A DNA stretch of 20,554 bases from Bacteroidota bacterium (lineage in GTDB: Bacteria; Bacteroidota; Ignavibacteria; Ignavibacteriales; Ignavibacteriaceae): NCBI GenBank assembly GCA_021796135.1, contig JAJYOQ010000002.1, forward strand, positions 22,075 to 42,628. The letters are read 5' to 3'. Position numbers and translations under genes: made by a program. Shown here in pieces: positions 1-7,462 of this stretch; position 1 is the stretch's first letter, and every line of letters starts with the position of its first letter. The notes beneath the pieces were generated by a model. It worked only from the letters and a program-made list of their open reading frames with translations. It did no database searches and was not told the DNA's origin.

Positions 1-1
1 A

Positions 2-154
2 AATGCAAATATTAAGCTGCAATTCCCGGAGCTTGATAAAAATTTAGACGTCAGGGTAATTTATACACAGGACATTAGAGATTTAACAAATCCTAAATAT
101 CCGCGGTTAAAAAAGGGAGATGATATTTTGATAGAAAAAAATAGTGAGAACTAA
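2..154 (+). CDS. C-terminal end of an unrecognised protein (partial)
   Basis: An open frame enters from the left edge and runs 50 codons to a TAA, ending in ...KKGDDILIEKNSEN. The composition looks like real protein (mixed charged and hydrophobic residues, IKLQFPELDKNLDVRVIYTQ near the edge), and it lies on the same strand as enolase, 63 bp upstream of it. I do not recognise the family from 50 residues. There are no membrane segments or recognisable motifs. The call rests on the open frame and amino-acid texture only, so it could be a chance frame, although the stop just before an inverted repeat at the gene boundary favours a real gene end. Confidence 0.5.
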   Translation, partial: NANIKLQFPELDKNLDVRVIYTQDIRDLTNPKYPRLKKGDDILIEKNSEN

Positions 155-169
155 AATTGTATCTTAAAA

Positions 170-189
170 TAATTAATCTTGATTAATTA
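170..189. promoter_or_regulatory. AT-rich inverted repeat upstream of enolase
   Basis: TAATTAATC and GATTAATTA form perfect 9-bp arms separated by TT, 28 bp before the enolase start codon. The site could be an operator, part of the enolase promoter region, or a weak end-of-transcript hairpin for the upstream gene. No T-run follows, which argues against a classical terminator. Being purely AT-rich, it may also be fortuitous. Confidence 0.35.
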
Positions 190-217
190 AACTAAAAATA
201 AAATAAAAGGAAATAAT

Positions 218-1498
218 ATGAAAGTAACAAAAGTGATCGGGAGAGAAATATTAGACTCTCGTGGAAATCCCACAATAGAAGTTGACATTACACTTGGGAA
301 CAAAATTTTTGGAAGAGCCATAGTTCCGTCCGGCGCAAGTACGGGTGAACGTGAGGCAGTTGAATTAAGAGACGGCGATAATACCAGATATAAAGGCAAA
401 GGCGTTCTGAAAGCTGTTGAGAACGTTAGTAATACAATAGCAAATGCTATAGTGGGCAAACAATTTGAGTCTCAAAAAGAGTTAGATTATGCAATGATTA
501 AGCTCGATGGTACGCCTAACAAATCAAAGCTTGGTGCTAATGCTATTCTCGGTGTATCAATTGCTTTTGCACGAGCAGCAGCATTAAAAGAAGGTATTCC
601 GCTTTACAAATACCTTAATAATAAAAGCAGGTATATTATGCCTGTGCCTTGCATGAATGTAATCAACGGTGGAAAACATGCCGATAACAATGTCGATTTC
701 CAGGAATTTATGATTGCGCCGCACAACGCTTCATTATTTAAAGAATCAATAAGGATAGGAGTTGAAGTCTTTCACACATTAAAAACAATTTTAAAGGGCA
801 AAGGCTATTCTACTGGAGTTGGAGATGAAGGCGGTTTTGCACCTAATTTAAAATCTAACGAAGAAGCTGTTGAGGTCATTATAGAAGCGATAGAAAAAGC
901 GGGATACAAGCCCGGCAAGGATGTTTCAATTTGTCTTGACCCAGCATCGAGCGAGATGTGGGAAGACGGTAAATACAGATTTTTTAAATCCGATCAGCAT
1001 CTTGCATCTCCTAATGAAATGATTGGAATATGGCAAAAATGGATCGCCAAATATCCTATTATTTTATTGGAAGACGGTATGGCTGAAAATGATTGGGATG
1101 GTTGGAGAAATCTCACAAACGAGTTAGGAAATAAAGTCGAACTAGTAGGGGATGATATTTTTTGTACTAATCCTGAAATATTTAAAAAAGGTATTGAAAA
1201 AGGTATCGGAAATTCAATTCTCATAAAACTGAATCAAATTGGAACAGTAACTGAAACATTAGAGACAATTAATCTTGCGAAGAAAAATAAATACAATTAC
1301 TTCATCTCACACCGTAGCGGCGAAACAGAGGACACAACGATAGCAGACCTAACTGTTGCAACAAATGCAGGTCACTTAAAAACAGGAAGCGGCTGCCGAA
1401 GTGAGCGTATTTCAAAATTTAATCAGCTTATTAGAATTGAAGAAGAATTAGGGAAAAATTGCAACTTTTCGGGTTTGAAGGCTTTTAAAAATAATTAA
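218..1498 (+). CDS. eno: Enolase (phosphopyruvate hydratase)
   Basis: Enolase converts 2-phosphoglycerate to phosphoenolpyruvate in cytoplasmic glycolysis and gluconeogenesis. The 426-residue length is normal. The N-terminal domain has the flexible loop [16 protein letters not shown] (about 37-51). The barrel domain shows catalytic E204 in [10 protein letters not shown], Mg ligands at D241, E285 ([14 protein letters not shown]) and D312 (GDDIFCTN), the catalytic lysine K337 (LIKLNQIGT), and the [15 protein letters not shown] loop (364-378). The late signature reads [17 protein letters not shown] where KTGAPCRSER is usual, a mild change. AAAAGGAAATAAT precedes the ATG and gives a suitable ribosome binding site. 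A hairpin follows the stop directly, so the gene probably ends its transcript. Confidence 0.98.
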   Translation: MKVTKVIGREILDSRGNPTIEVDITLGNKIFGRAIVPSGASTGEREAVELRDGDNTRYKGKGVLKAVENVSNTIANAIVGKQFESQKELDYAMIKLDGTPNKSKLGANAILGVSIAFARAAALKEGIPLYKYLNNKSRYIMPVPCMNVINGGKHADNNVDFQEFMIAPHNASLFKESIRIGVEVFHTLKTILKGKGYSTGVGDEGGFAPNLKSNEEAVEVIIEAIEKAGYKPGKDVSICLDPASSEMWEDGKYRFFKSDQHLASPNEMIGIWQKWIAKYPIILLEDGMAENDWDGWRNLTNELGNKVELVGDDIFCTNPEIFKKGIEKGIGNSILIKLNQIGTVTETLETINLAKKNKYNYFISHRSGETEDTTIADLTVATNAGHLKTGSGCRSERISKFNQLIRIEEELGKNCNFSGLKAFKNN

Positions 1499-1500
1499 AA

Positions 1501-1527
1501 ATGGTGGGGGAATGTTTTCCCCCTCAT
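1501..1527 (+). terminator. Hairpin terminator after enolase, possibly bidirectional
   Basis: GGGGGAA (1506-1512) pairs perfectly with TTCCCCC (1517-1523) around a TGTT loop, and flanking ATG and CAT can extend the stem past a small internal loop. It starts 3 bp after the enolase stop. The plus-strand T-run is poor, but read on the minus strand the hairpin is followed by a T-rich tract, so it may also stop transcripts coming from the converging kinase gene. Confidence 0.7.
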
Positions 1528-1649
1528 TGTTATAAATTAAAACCATTTTGTTGACAAACAAAAAAATGCCGTCGATGGAAGTATGCGCTATCTCCGGTAA
1601 AGATTGTTTAAAATTTCAGAAGAAAGAACATCCTCCTAAATAATAAATA

Positions 1650-4382
1650 TCACTTTTTATTTAATTCGTCCTTAAGATTAACTACCAAAGTTATTGGAAC
1701 ATTATTTTTGGAGTCTGTTTTAACATTAAAAGCATATTTACTTCCGTCAGGCGAAATCCCATAAAAACTTGCAGTTCCGCGGGTACTTCCGTCTATAATC
1801 TGCTGGGTTGAACCAATATCCAGCATATCTCCCTTATCAATTATTTCGGTTGAATATAACTTGTTGTTATTATAATATAATATTTCCTTTCCGTTGGGAT
1901 TCCAAACTGCTGTTGTTCCTCCCTGACGTGAAACCTGCCACTTTCCTCCCTGCCCGTTGATGGCTTTTACATAAATTTCATAAATTCCTGATTCGTCAGA
2001 TTGATATGCAATCCATTTTGAATTAGGAGAAAACGATCCAGCCCATTCGTTATACTTTGTCTTTTGAACAGGAAATGGCTTTTGATTGCCGGTCAAAGGC
2101 AAAATCCATAAGTCCCACATTGTACCTGATGTATTATCCTGCGAAAATGTGAGGTACTTTCCGTCGCGGGTTACATCAGTTGGATAAATGTCTTTATCTT
2201 CACTGAGTACAAGTTCACCTGAACCTGACCCATTGACATTTTTGCGAAATATTTCGAATTTTTTATTGCGGTTTGATGCAAAATAAATGTAATTACCGTC
2301 AGATGACCAAAGAGGAGCTATATCGACAGCATTATTAAAAGTAAATCTTGTACTAACATGCCTTGCAAGATCATAAAGCCAAACATCATAGTTTCTGGAT
2401 TGTGCATCGTAACCGTCATATGCTATCCTGGTGCCGTCGGGTGAAAAAGTAATTCCATAAACCGGATCGATATCATTGTAATCGGAAATTATATCACCCT
2501 GCCTGTTGAAGAAAACAAGCCGCAGTTTTTGTGTATTTCCCCCCTGATATATTAAACTTCCGGTTCTCGAAATGGAAAAAATTCCTTTGATTCGTGCATC
2601 ATAAAACTGAATTCCTGATATTATAGGAATGGGGTCATCTTTTAATTCAAAGCTGCCTAAATCAAATTTTTGAGCTAAAAGAGTTGATTGCCTAACATAA
2701 AATAAGAAACCGCTTGAATATTGTACGTTAGTTGAACCATGGAAAATGATTTTCTTTAATTTATCGTCTTTAAGTGATCCTAAATAAACAGCGTCGTTAT
2801 TGCTGGAGCCGGTCGCTGTATTTTCTATAGAGTATAAAAAGTGATTGCCGTCCGGCAGGAAGCATGGCCATCTTAAACTTTGCTGCTTATTTGTTGAGTC
2901 CGGTGTAATAATTTGCTCGGGTGTGCCGCCTCCGGCTTTTACTTTAGATAAACCGCCGGCACTGGTCGGCGAAAACACTATTATACCTTCTTTATTCCAA
3001 GTTCCGCCTCTTCCATCAGCAGCATCACAAATGTCCAGCGGCGGTCCTCCATTAACATCTATTTTTTTTAGTTTACCCGGGACAAAAAACCCAATAAATT
3101 TGCTATCGGTCGACCAGAATGGATAGGAAGCTCCCTCTGTCCCCCGGAGCGGAATTGATGTCAATGAATTAATTGGTCTGATCCATAACAAATCTTTGTT
3201 TGTTGAATCTGTGGCTACAAAAGCAATGTAAAGTCCATTTGGCGAAATTGCGATATGTCCGCCTTGCTGATTGTCAAAAACGTTTCTGTCGGGAGGCAAT
3301 ATATATGAACGAATAGTAGGAAGCTTTTTATTTGCATTAATAAAATTTAGATACAAAAGAAAAATAATAGCTAATAACAAAGTTCCGGAAAGTATCCATA
3401 ATGCCTTTGTGTTGTTAAATAATCCGGAAATTTTATTTTTACTATGTGAAGACTCTGCCGGAGATGACTCTGTCAGCTTAACCGATTTTGTCTGGGCTGT
3501 TTTTGAATTGAATGATTGAGTATTTGCATTATAAGTTTTGCTCGCTCTTGATGTTGTGGATACTCGTTGAAACTTTCTAAGATTTTTTGCAAGTTCTTTT
3601 GCAGATTGAGTTCTTTCATCTTTATCCTTTTCTATACACTCAAGAATAATACCTTCAAGCTGCGGGTCAATTCCTTCTTTTATAGATGAGATGGGCGGGG
3701 GATCTACATTTACTATTTCATACATAATTGCTGTTTCATGCACACCCTTAAAAGGAGACTCTCCCGCTAATAATTCGTATAGTACAACTCCTAAAGAAAA
3801 AATATCCGTTCTATGGTCAACATCTAAACCCTGCACTTGCTCAGGAGACATATACCCCAGCGTCCCCATTGTTGTACCTACTTTTGTAAGTCTGCTTACG
3901 TTATCCGATGAATATAGTTTTGCAAGTCCGAAATCCATTATCTGAACTATTCCATCCTTACGGATCATTATATTCTCAGGTTTTATGTCACGGTGTACAA
4001 TCCCTTTCTCATGAGCTGCAGCTAATCCTTCTGCTGCTTGAACACCAATGTCTAATATTCTTTTTTCAGTAAGGTTTTGCTTGCTATTCCTAAGTGTTAC
4101 GCCGTCAATGAATTCCATAACAATGAACATCTGTCCTTCATTTTCCTGAATATCATATATAGTACAAACATTCGGGTGATTCATCGCAGAAGCTGCTTTT
4201 GCTTCTTGAACAAAACGAGCTTTTTCTTCTTGGGTTGAGGTAATTTGAGAGGGAAGAAATTTTAGAGCTACAAACCGATCAAGCTTTGTATCCTGAGCTT
4301 TATATACAGTGCCCATTCCGCCCTGACCGATTTGCTCAATGATTTTATAATGTAAAATTGTTTGTCCGTTTAAGTCACCCAT
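1650..4382 (-). CDS. Transmembrane Ser/Thr protein kinase with C-terminal PD40/TolB-like beta-propeller
   Basis: This is a Hanks-type protein kinase of 910 residues. The kinase domain spans about residues 12-271: glycine loop GQGGMGTV (19-26), ATP lysine K41 (VALK), helix-C E60, catalytic loop HRDIKPEN with D132, DFG at 150-152, and SPE at 179-181, so it looks catalytically competent. A Ser/Thr/Lys-rich linker (about 272-325) leads to a single membrane helix (about 329-347, LWILSGTLLLAIIFLLYL). The remaining 550 or so residues carry about eight repeats of the type SPDG-x-IAY...D-W-L, typical of PD40/WD40-like propellers, presumably outside the inner membrane. The layout suggests a receptor kinase that senses an external ligand or envelope protein; the substrate is unknown. 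The start follows AAGGAA at good spacing. No partner phosphatase lies nearby. Confidence 0.95.
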   Translation of the reverse strand: MGDLNGQTILHYKIIEQIGQGGMGTVYKAQDTKLDRFVALKFLPSQITSTQEEKARFVQEAKAASAMNHPNVCTIYDIQENEGQMFIVMEFIDGVTLRNSKQNLTEKRILDIGVQAAEGLAAAHEKGIVHRDIKPENIMIRKDGIVQIMDFGLAKLYSSDNVSRLTKVGTTMGTLGYMSPEQVQGLDVDHRTDIFSLGVVLYELLAGESPFKGVHETAIMYEIVNVDPPPISSIKEGIDPQLEGIILECIEKDKDERTQSAKELAKNLRKFQRVSTTSRASKTYNANTQSFNSKTAQTKSVKLTESSPAESSHSKNKISGLFNNTKALWILSGTLLLAIIFLLYLNFINANKKLPTIRSYILPPDRNVFDNQQGGHIAISPNGLYIAFVATDSTNKDLLWIRPINSLTSIPLRGTEGASYPFWSTDSKFIGFFVPGKLKKIDVNGGPPLDICDAADGRGGTWNKEGIIVFSPTSAGGLSKVKAGGGTPEQIITPDSTNKQQSLRWPCFLPDGNHFLYSIENTATGSSNNDAVYLGSLKDDKLKKIIFHGSTNVQYSSGFLFYVRQSTLLAQKFDLGSFELKDDPIPIISGIQFYDARIKGIFSISRTGSLIYQGGNTQKLRLVFFNRQGDIISDYNDIDPVYGITFSPDGTRIAYDGYDAQSRNYDVWLYDLARHVSTRFTFNNAVDIAPLWSSDGNYIYFASNRNKKFEIFRKNVNGSGSGELVLSEDKDIYPTDVTRDGKYLTFSQDNTSGTMWDLWILPLTGNQKPFPVQKTKYNEWAGSFSPNSKWIAYQSDESGIYEIYVKAINGQGGKWQVSRQGGTTAVWNPNGKEILYYNNNKLYSTEIIDKGDMLDIGSTQQIIDGSTRGTASFYGISPDGSKYAFNVKTDSKNNVPITLVVNLKDELNKK

Positions 4383-4457
4383 GTTAAAAATTCCTTATTT
4401 TCATTTCAAGATAATTAGTCTTTTAAGCATGAATTTCATAAAATGATAGTTTGAAGA

Positions 4458-4488
4458 GTTCCAATAATATCCGCAATAATTATGGAAC
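4458..4488. other. Hairpin in the kinase upstream region
   Basis: GTTCCA-a-TAAT pairs with ATTA-TGGAAC (10 bp, one bulged A) around a 10-base loop. It lies 76-106 bp upstream of the kinase start, in the 260-bp gap between the kinase and the thiamine-binding gene. There is no T-run on either side, so it is not an obvious terminator. It could be an operator or a 5'-leader structure of the kinase transcript. The rest of this gap shows only a widely spaced repeat, TAAACTATT / AATAGTTTA (4497-4505 and 4552-4560). Confidence 0.3.
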
Positions 4489-4643
4489 ATTAATTTTAAA
4501 CTATTCCGGCAATTCCCGTGACAGGTTATTTTAAAAGAATAAAATAGGGAAAATAGTTTAGACTAAATATAAATAAAACATTTATATTATTCGCTTATTA
4601 ATATGCTTTGGGTCACTTTGTGTTTTTCCCGAGCAAATAAAAA

Positions 4644-4940
4644 TTACAACTTTTCTTCAACACTCTTAATTTTATCATCCATAGTCTGATGACGGTCAGT
4701 CCGTGTTCCTACCCTTATCGTCGTTGAGATTCTTGGGGCTCCCATTTCATGAATTATTTCATGACATTCCTTAACCGCCGCAAATACTTTATCCCAATCT
4801 CCCTCTACATTTGTTCCATAAGAATGCATCTTATAATTCAAACCTGATTTTTCTAAAATTTTCTGACATGCCGCTACATATTTTGAAACTGAAACACCTA
4901 CTCCTATTGGGACTACACAAAAATCTAAAATAACATCCAT
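4644..4940 (-). CDS. MTH1187/YkoF-family thiamine-binding protein
   Basis: This 98-residue protein has the small ferredoxin-like fold family once called DUF77, members of which bind thiamine or related pyrimidines as multimers. The recognisable order is DFCVVPIGVGVSVSKYVAAC (6-25), HSYGTNVEGDWDKVF (40-54) and PRISTTIRVGTRTDR (69-83), and the length matches the family. It is cytoplasmic, with no signal or membrane segment. AAAGGA lies 8 bases before the ATG. No thiamine biosynthesis or transport gene and no TPP riboswitch is visible beside it, so its partner here is unknown; a role in sequestering or shuttling thiamine is inferred from family knowledge only. Confidence 0.9.
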   Translation of the reverse strand: MDVILDFCVVPIGVGVSVSKYVAACQKILEKSGLNYKMHSYGTNVEGDWDKVFAAVKECHEIIHEMGAPRISTTIRVGTRTDRHQTMDDKIKSVEEKL

Positions 4941-5052
4941 TTTAATATCCTTTAAATAAATACTGATTTATAAATTTATTATTAAAATAATGAAAAATTA
5001 CGCGGCATTTCTATAAAAATACTTCAATTCCTCTATCCAAATAATATTGTGA

Positions 5053-5084
5053 TTGACAAAATAAAGAAATTATTTTATATTTCG
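5053..5084 (+). promoter_or_regulatory. Putative promoter of the tetR-MFS pair
   Basis: TTGACA (5053-5058) lies 17 bp before TATATT (5076-5081), close to the general sigma-70 pattern. The same bases also fit the Bacteroidetes pattern TTG-N20-TAnnTTTG, here TATATTTC with one mismatch. The start codon at 5125 follows 44 bp later. Confidence 0.6.
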
Positions 5085-5107
5085 ACTATTCAAGCAAATA
5101 AGTCAAA
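5081..5107. promoter_or_regulatory. Candidate TetR operator between promoter and start codon
   Basis: TTCGACT (5081-5087) and AGTCAAA (5101-5107) form an inverted repeat, 6 of 7 pairs, with a 13-base spacer. It overlaps the end of the predicted -10 region and the early transcript, where a repressor would block transcription. Autoregulation by the adjacent TetR protein is an inference from position. Confidence 0.4.
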
Positions 5108-5124
5108 CTTATAGGAATATAAAA

Positions 5125-5736
5125 ATGCCGGTCGAAATTACAAAAGATAAATGCAACTATATTCTCAACGCTGCCAGAAAAAGATTTGCGCATTTCGGTT
5201 ATTCTAAAGTTACAATGGATGAAATTGCCCGCGATGTGGAAATGAGTAAAGCATCCCTCTATTATTATTTTCCTACAAAAGAAGATTTATTCGGATCTGT
5301 TATTTTATTGGAACAAAATGAACTCGTGAAGAATATTGAAATTATTCTTGCAAAATCAATTCCGGCATCTGAAAAACTTCAGGAATTTGTTGAACAAAGA
5401 ATGCAATTTTTTCGCGAATTAATAAATCTTGGGATGCTTAGTGTCAATACCTATTTTGATATTAAGCCTGTTTTTAAAAAATTGTTCCGGGATTTTGAGA
5501 AGATTGAACTTGAATTATTAAATAAAATTATTGATGGAGGTAAAACTGCCGGTGAATTCAACCCCAATTTAAAGGAAGAAACAGCTCTTATCTTTCTACA
5601 CATTCTTCAAGGGTTGAGATACCGGGTTTTGCGCTGGGCAAAGGGACAAAACCTGGACGAAGAAACACACAACGACTTGCAGCAGGAAATGAAAACCGCT
5701 GCTAATTTATTTATTAACGGAATTAAAAAAAGATAA
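5125..5736 (+). CDS. TetR/AcrR-family transcriptional regulator
   Basis: A 203-residue one-component repressor. The N-terminal TetR DNA-binding domain is clear: AARKRFAHFGYSKVTMDEIARDVEMSKASLYYYFPTKEDLF (residues 16-56), with the recognition helix around SKASLYYYF. The rest is an all-helical ligand-binding domain too divergent to name a ligand. The start ATG follows AGGA at suitable spacing. The gene lies 57 bp upstream of a DHA2 exporter on the same strand with no terminator between, a standard arrangement for local repression of an efflux pump. An inverted repeat at 5081-5107 may be its own operator. Confidence 0.95.
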   Translation: MPVEITKDKCNYILNAARKRFAHFGYSKVTMDEIARDVEMSKASLYYYFPTKEDLFGSVILLEQNELVKNIEIILAKSIPASEKLQEFVEQRMQFFRELINLGMLSVNTYFDIKPVFKKLFRDFEKIELELLNKIIDGGKTAGEFNPNLKEETALIFLHILQGLRYRVLRWAKGQNLDEETHNDLQQEMKTAANLFINGIKKR

Positions 5737-5793
5737 TTCATATTTAAGATATTTTTCAAAATTATCGATCCCGGATTAGATAAAGGTGAAAAA

Positions 5794-7416
5794 ATGTTAG
5801 GGATTAAGAAAAAATCATTAAGAAGCTCTGTTATGAGCAGTATTCCGTCATTGCACCACGAACATTCATCCTATAAATGGTGGGTCCTTGCTAATGTAAT
5901 GATCGGAACTTTTATGGCTGTTATGGACGCAACAATAGTGGATGTTTCGCTTGCAAAAATTATGGCTACTTTTGGAATCGGAGTGGATACTGTAAAATGG
6001 GTTGCCACTGCTTATCTCCTCGTCTTTGCCGTTATGCTTCCGACTTCTGGCTGGATTGCCGATCACTTCGGTTATAAAAAAACTTATGCAACTGCTCTTA
6101 GCTTCTTTACTCTTGGCTCTCTTCTATGCTCGTTATCATGGAATGAAAATGCTCTTATAATTTTTCGGGTAGTCCAAGGTATCGGCGCAGGTTTAATGAT
6201 GCCTGTTGGTATGGCAATAGTGATGAGAGAATTTCCGCCCGAGCGGCGGGGAATTGCTTTGGGTTTTTGGTCTATTGCAGCGGCGGCTTCGGTTTCACTT
6301 GGACCTACGTTAGGCGGCTATCTTATAGATAATTTTGCTTGGCATTCTATCTTTGATGTAAATATCCCGATTGGTATTATCGGAATTTTTGCGACACTTA
6401 TAATACAGAGGGAATATAAAACTGCTACCAATCGAACATTCGATTTGATTGGATTCCTTTCAATGTCCATTTTCCTTAGCGCTCTTCTTATTGCTCTATC
6501 AGACGGAAATGCCGAATGGAATACGGGCGGATGGACTTCGCCTTTCATCGTTATTTGTTTTACAATTTCATTTATCGGATTTGTAGCATTTATGATTGCC
6601 GAGTTAAATACGAAACATCCGCTGATTGACCTTAGTTTATTGAAAAATTTCAATTTTGCTATGGCAAATATTGTCCTTTTTATCTTTGGAATGGGAATGT
6701 TTGGCAGCACTTTTCTACTTCCGCTATATTTACAAAACGGTCTTGGCTATACTGCATTTCAAGCCGGATCTCTATTTTTACCCATTGGATTTCTGCAAGC
6801 TACTATGGCGCCAATCGCAGGCAATCTAGCAGATAAAATTAATCCCAAAATACCCGCATTCATTGGAATTTTACTTTTGGCATTAAGCCTTTTTATTAAT
6901 CATTTTCTTTCTTTGTTCTCGGAAACTTCCTCAATAATGCTTTCGCTTTATTTACGCGGGTTGGGAATGGGGTGGATATTTACTCCTTTAAGCACTCTTG
7001 CATTGTCTGAAATTCCAAAAGAAAGAATGGCTCAAGCATCTGGTCTTTATAATGTTTTAAGGCAAATCGGAGGAAGCTTTGGCGTTGCTATCATGGGAAC
7101 TCTATTAACGGATAGAACTATCTTTCATAGTACTTTATATGGGCAGGCAATAAATCAGTTTTCACCCATTACAAAAAATATACTTTTAGGATTAACAAGA
7201 TATTCTCAGCAGACAGTGGGCGGAAATAATGCAGTATCGGGACTTAGAGCGAACGCATTAATTATTTATCATCTAAACCAACAATCATTTGTATCTGCCG
7301 TAGATGATGATTTCTTTATAGCTGCGCTTATTACTGCCCTTTGCATAGTCCCAATTTTATTTTTGCGATATAAAAAGAAAAACAGAATAAAACAAGAGGT
7401 CATTTCTATAGATTAA
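5794..7416 (+). CDS. DHA2-family (EmrB/QacA-type) 14-helix MFS drug exporter
   Basis: This is a proton-driven multidrug exporter of the inner membrane, 540 residues with about 14 hydrophobic segments. DHA2 hallmarks are visible: FMAVMDATIVDVSL in helix 1 (40-53), motif A GWIADHFGYKK (86-96), motif B R125-VVQGIGAG, and motif C SVSLGPTLGGYLID (166-179) in helix 5, the antiporter signature. The ATG at 5794 has AAGGTG before it; a second ATG 13 codons later is possible, since the first 20 or so residues are polar and unconserved. The preceding tetR gene is the likely local regulator. There is no EmrA-type adaptor or outer-membrane channel gene in the window, so it may work alone or with distant partners. 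Substrates cannot be read from sequence. Confidence 0.94.
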   Translation: MLGIKKKSLRSSVMSSIPSLHHEHSSYKWWVLANVMIGTFMAVMDATIVDVSLAKIMATFGIGVDTVKWVATAYLLVFAVMLPTSGWIADHFGYKKTYATALSFFTLGSLLCSLSWNENALIIFRVVQGIGAGLMMPVGMAIVMREFPPERRGIALGFWSIAAAASVSLGPTLGGYLIDNFAWHSIFDVNIPIGIIGIFATLIIQREYKTATNRTFDLIGFLSMSIFLSALLIALSDGNAEWNTGGWTSPFIVICFTISFIGFVAFMIAELNTKHPLIDLSLLKNFNFAMANIVLFIFGMGMFGSTFLLPLYLQNGLGYTAFQAGSLFLPIGFLQATMAPIAGNLADKINPKIPAFIGILLLALSLFINHFLSLFSETSSIMLSLYLRGLGMGWIFTPLSTLALSEIPKERMAQASGLYNVLRQIGGSFGVAIMGTLLTDRTIFHSTLYGQAINQFSPITKNILLGLTRYSQQTVGGNNAVSGLRANALIIYHLNQQSFVSAVDDDFFIAALITALCIVPILFLRYKKKNRIKQEVISID

Positions 7417-7420
7417 GCTG

Positions 7421-7440
7421 GCTTATTAATTTAATCAAGC
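7421..7440. terminator. Weak hairpin between convergent MFS and aspS genes
   Basis: GCTT (7421-7424) and AAGC (7437-7440) with inner TTA/TAA form a bulged AT-rich hairpin just after the MFS stop, followed on the plus strand by AAAACTTAATTTTT. It is the only candidate terminator in the 46-bp convergent gap, and a weak one. Confidence 0.3.
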
Positions 7441-7462
7441 AAAACTTAATTTTTAATTGCTG

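Noticed and set aside
994..1224. Antisense open frames inside enolase, and similar ones inside the kinase, MFS, aspS, SDR, phosphorylase and hemD genes
   Set aside because: Each lies opposite a strongly recognised gene and has a biased, family-less composition typical of shadow frames.
1566..1643. 25-codon plus-strand frame (MPSMEVCAISGKDCLKFQKK...) between enolase and the kinase gene
   Set aside because: It has no ribosome binding site, lies between two convergent genes just past a terminator hairpin, and resembles no family I know.
4941..5052. Possible TPP riboswitch near the thiamine-binding gene
   Set aside because: The upstream region is short and AT-rich and shows none of the conserved THI-box segments.
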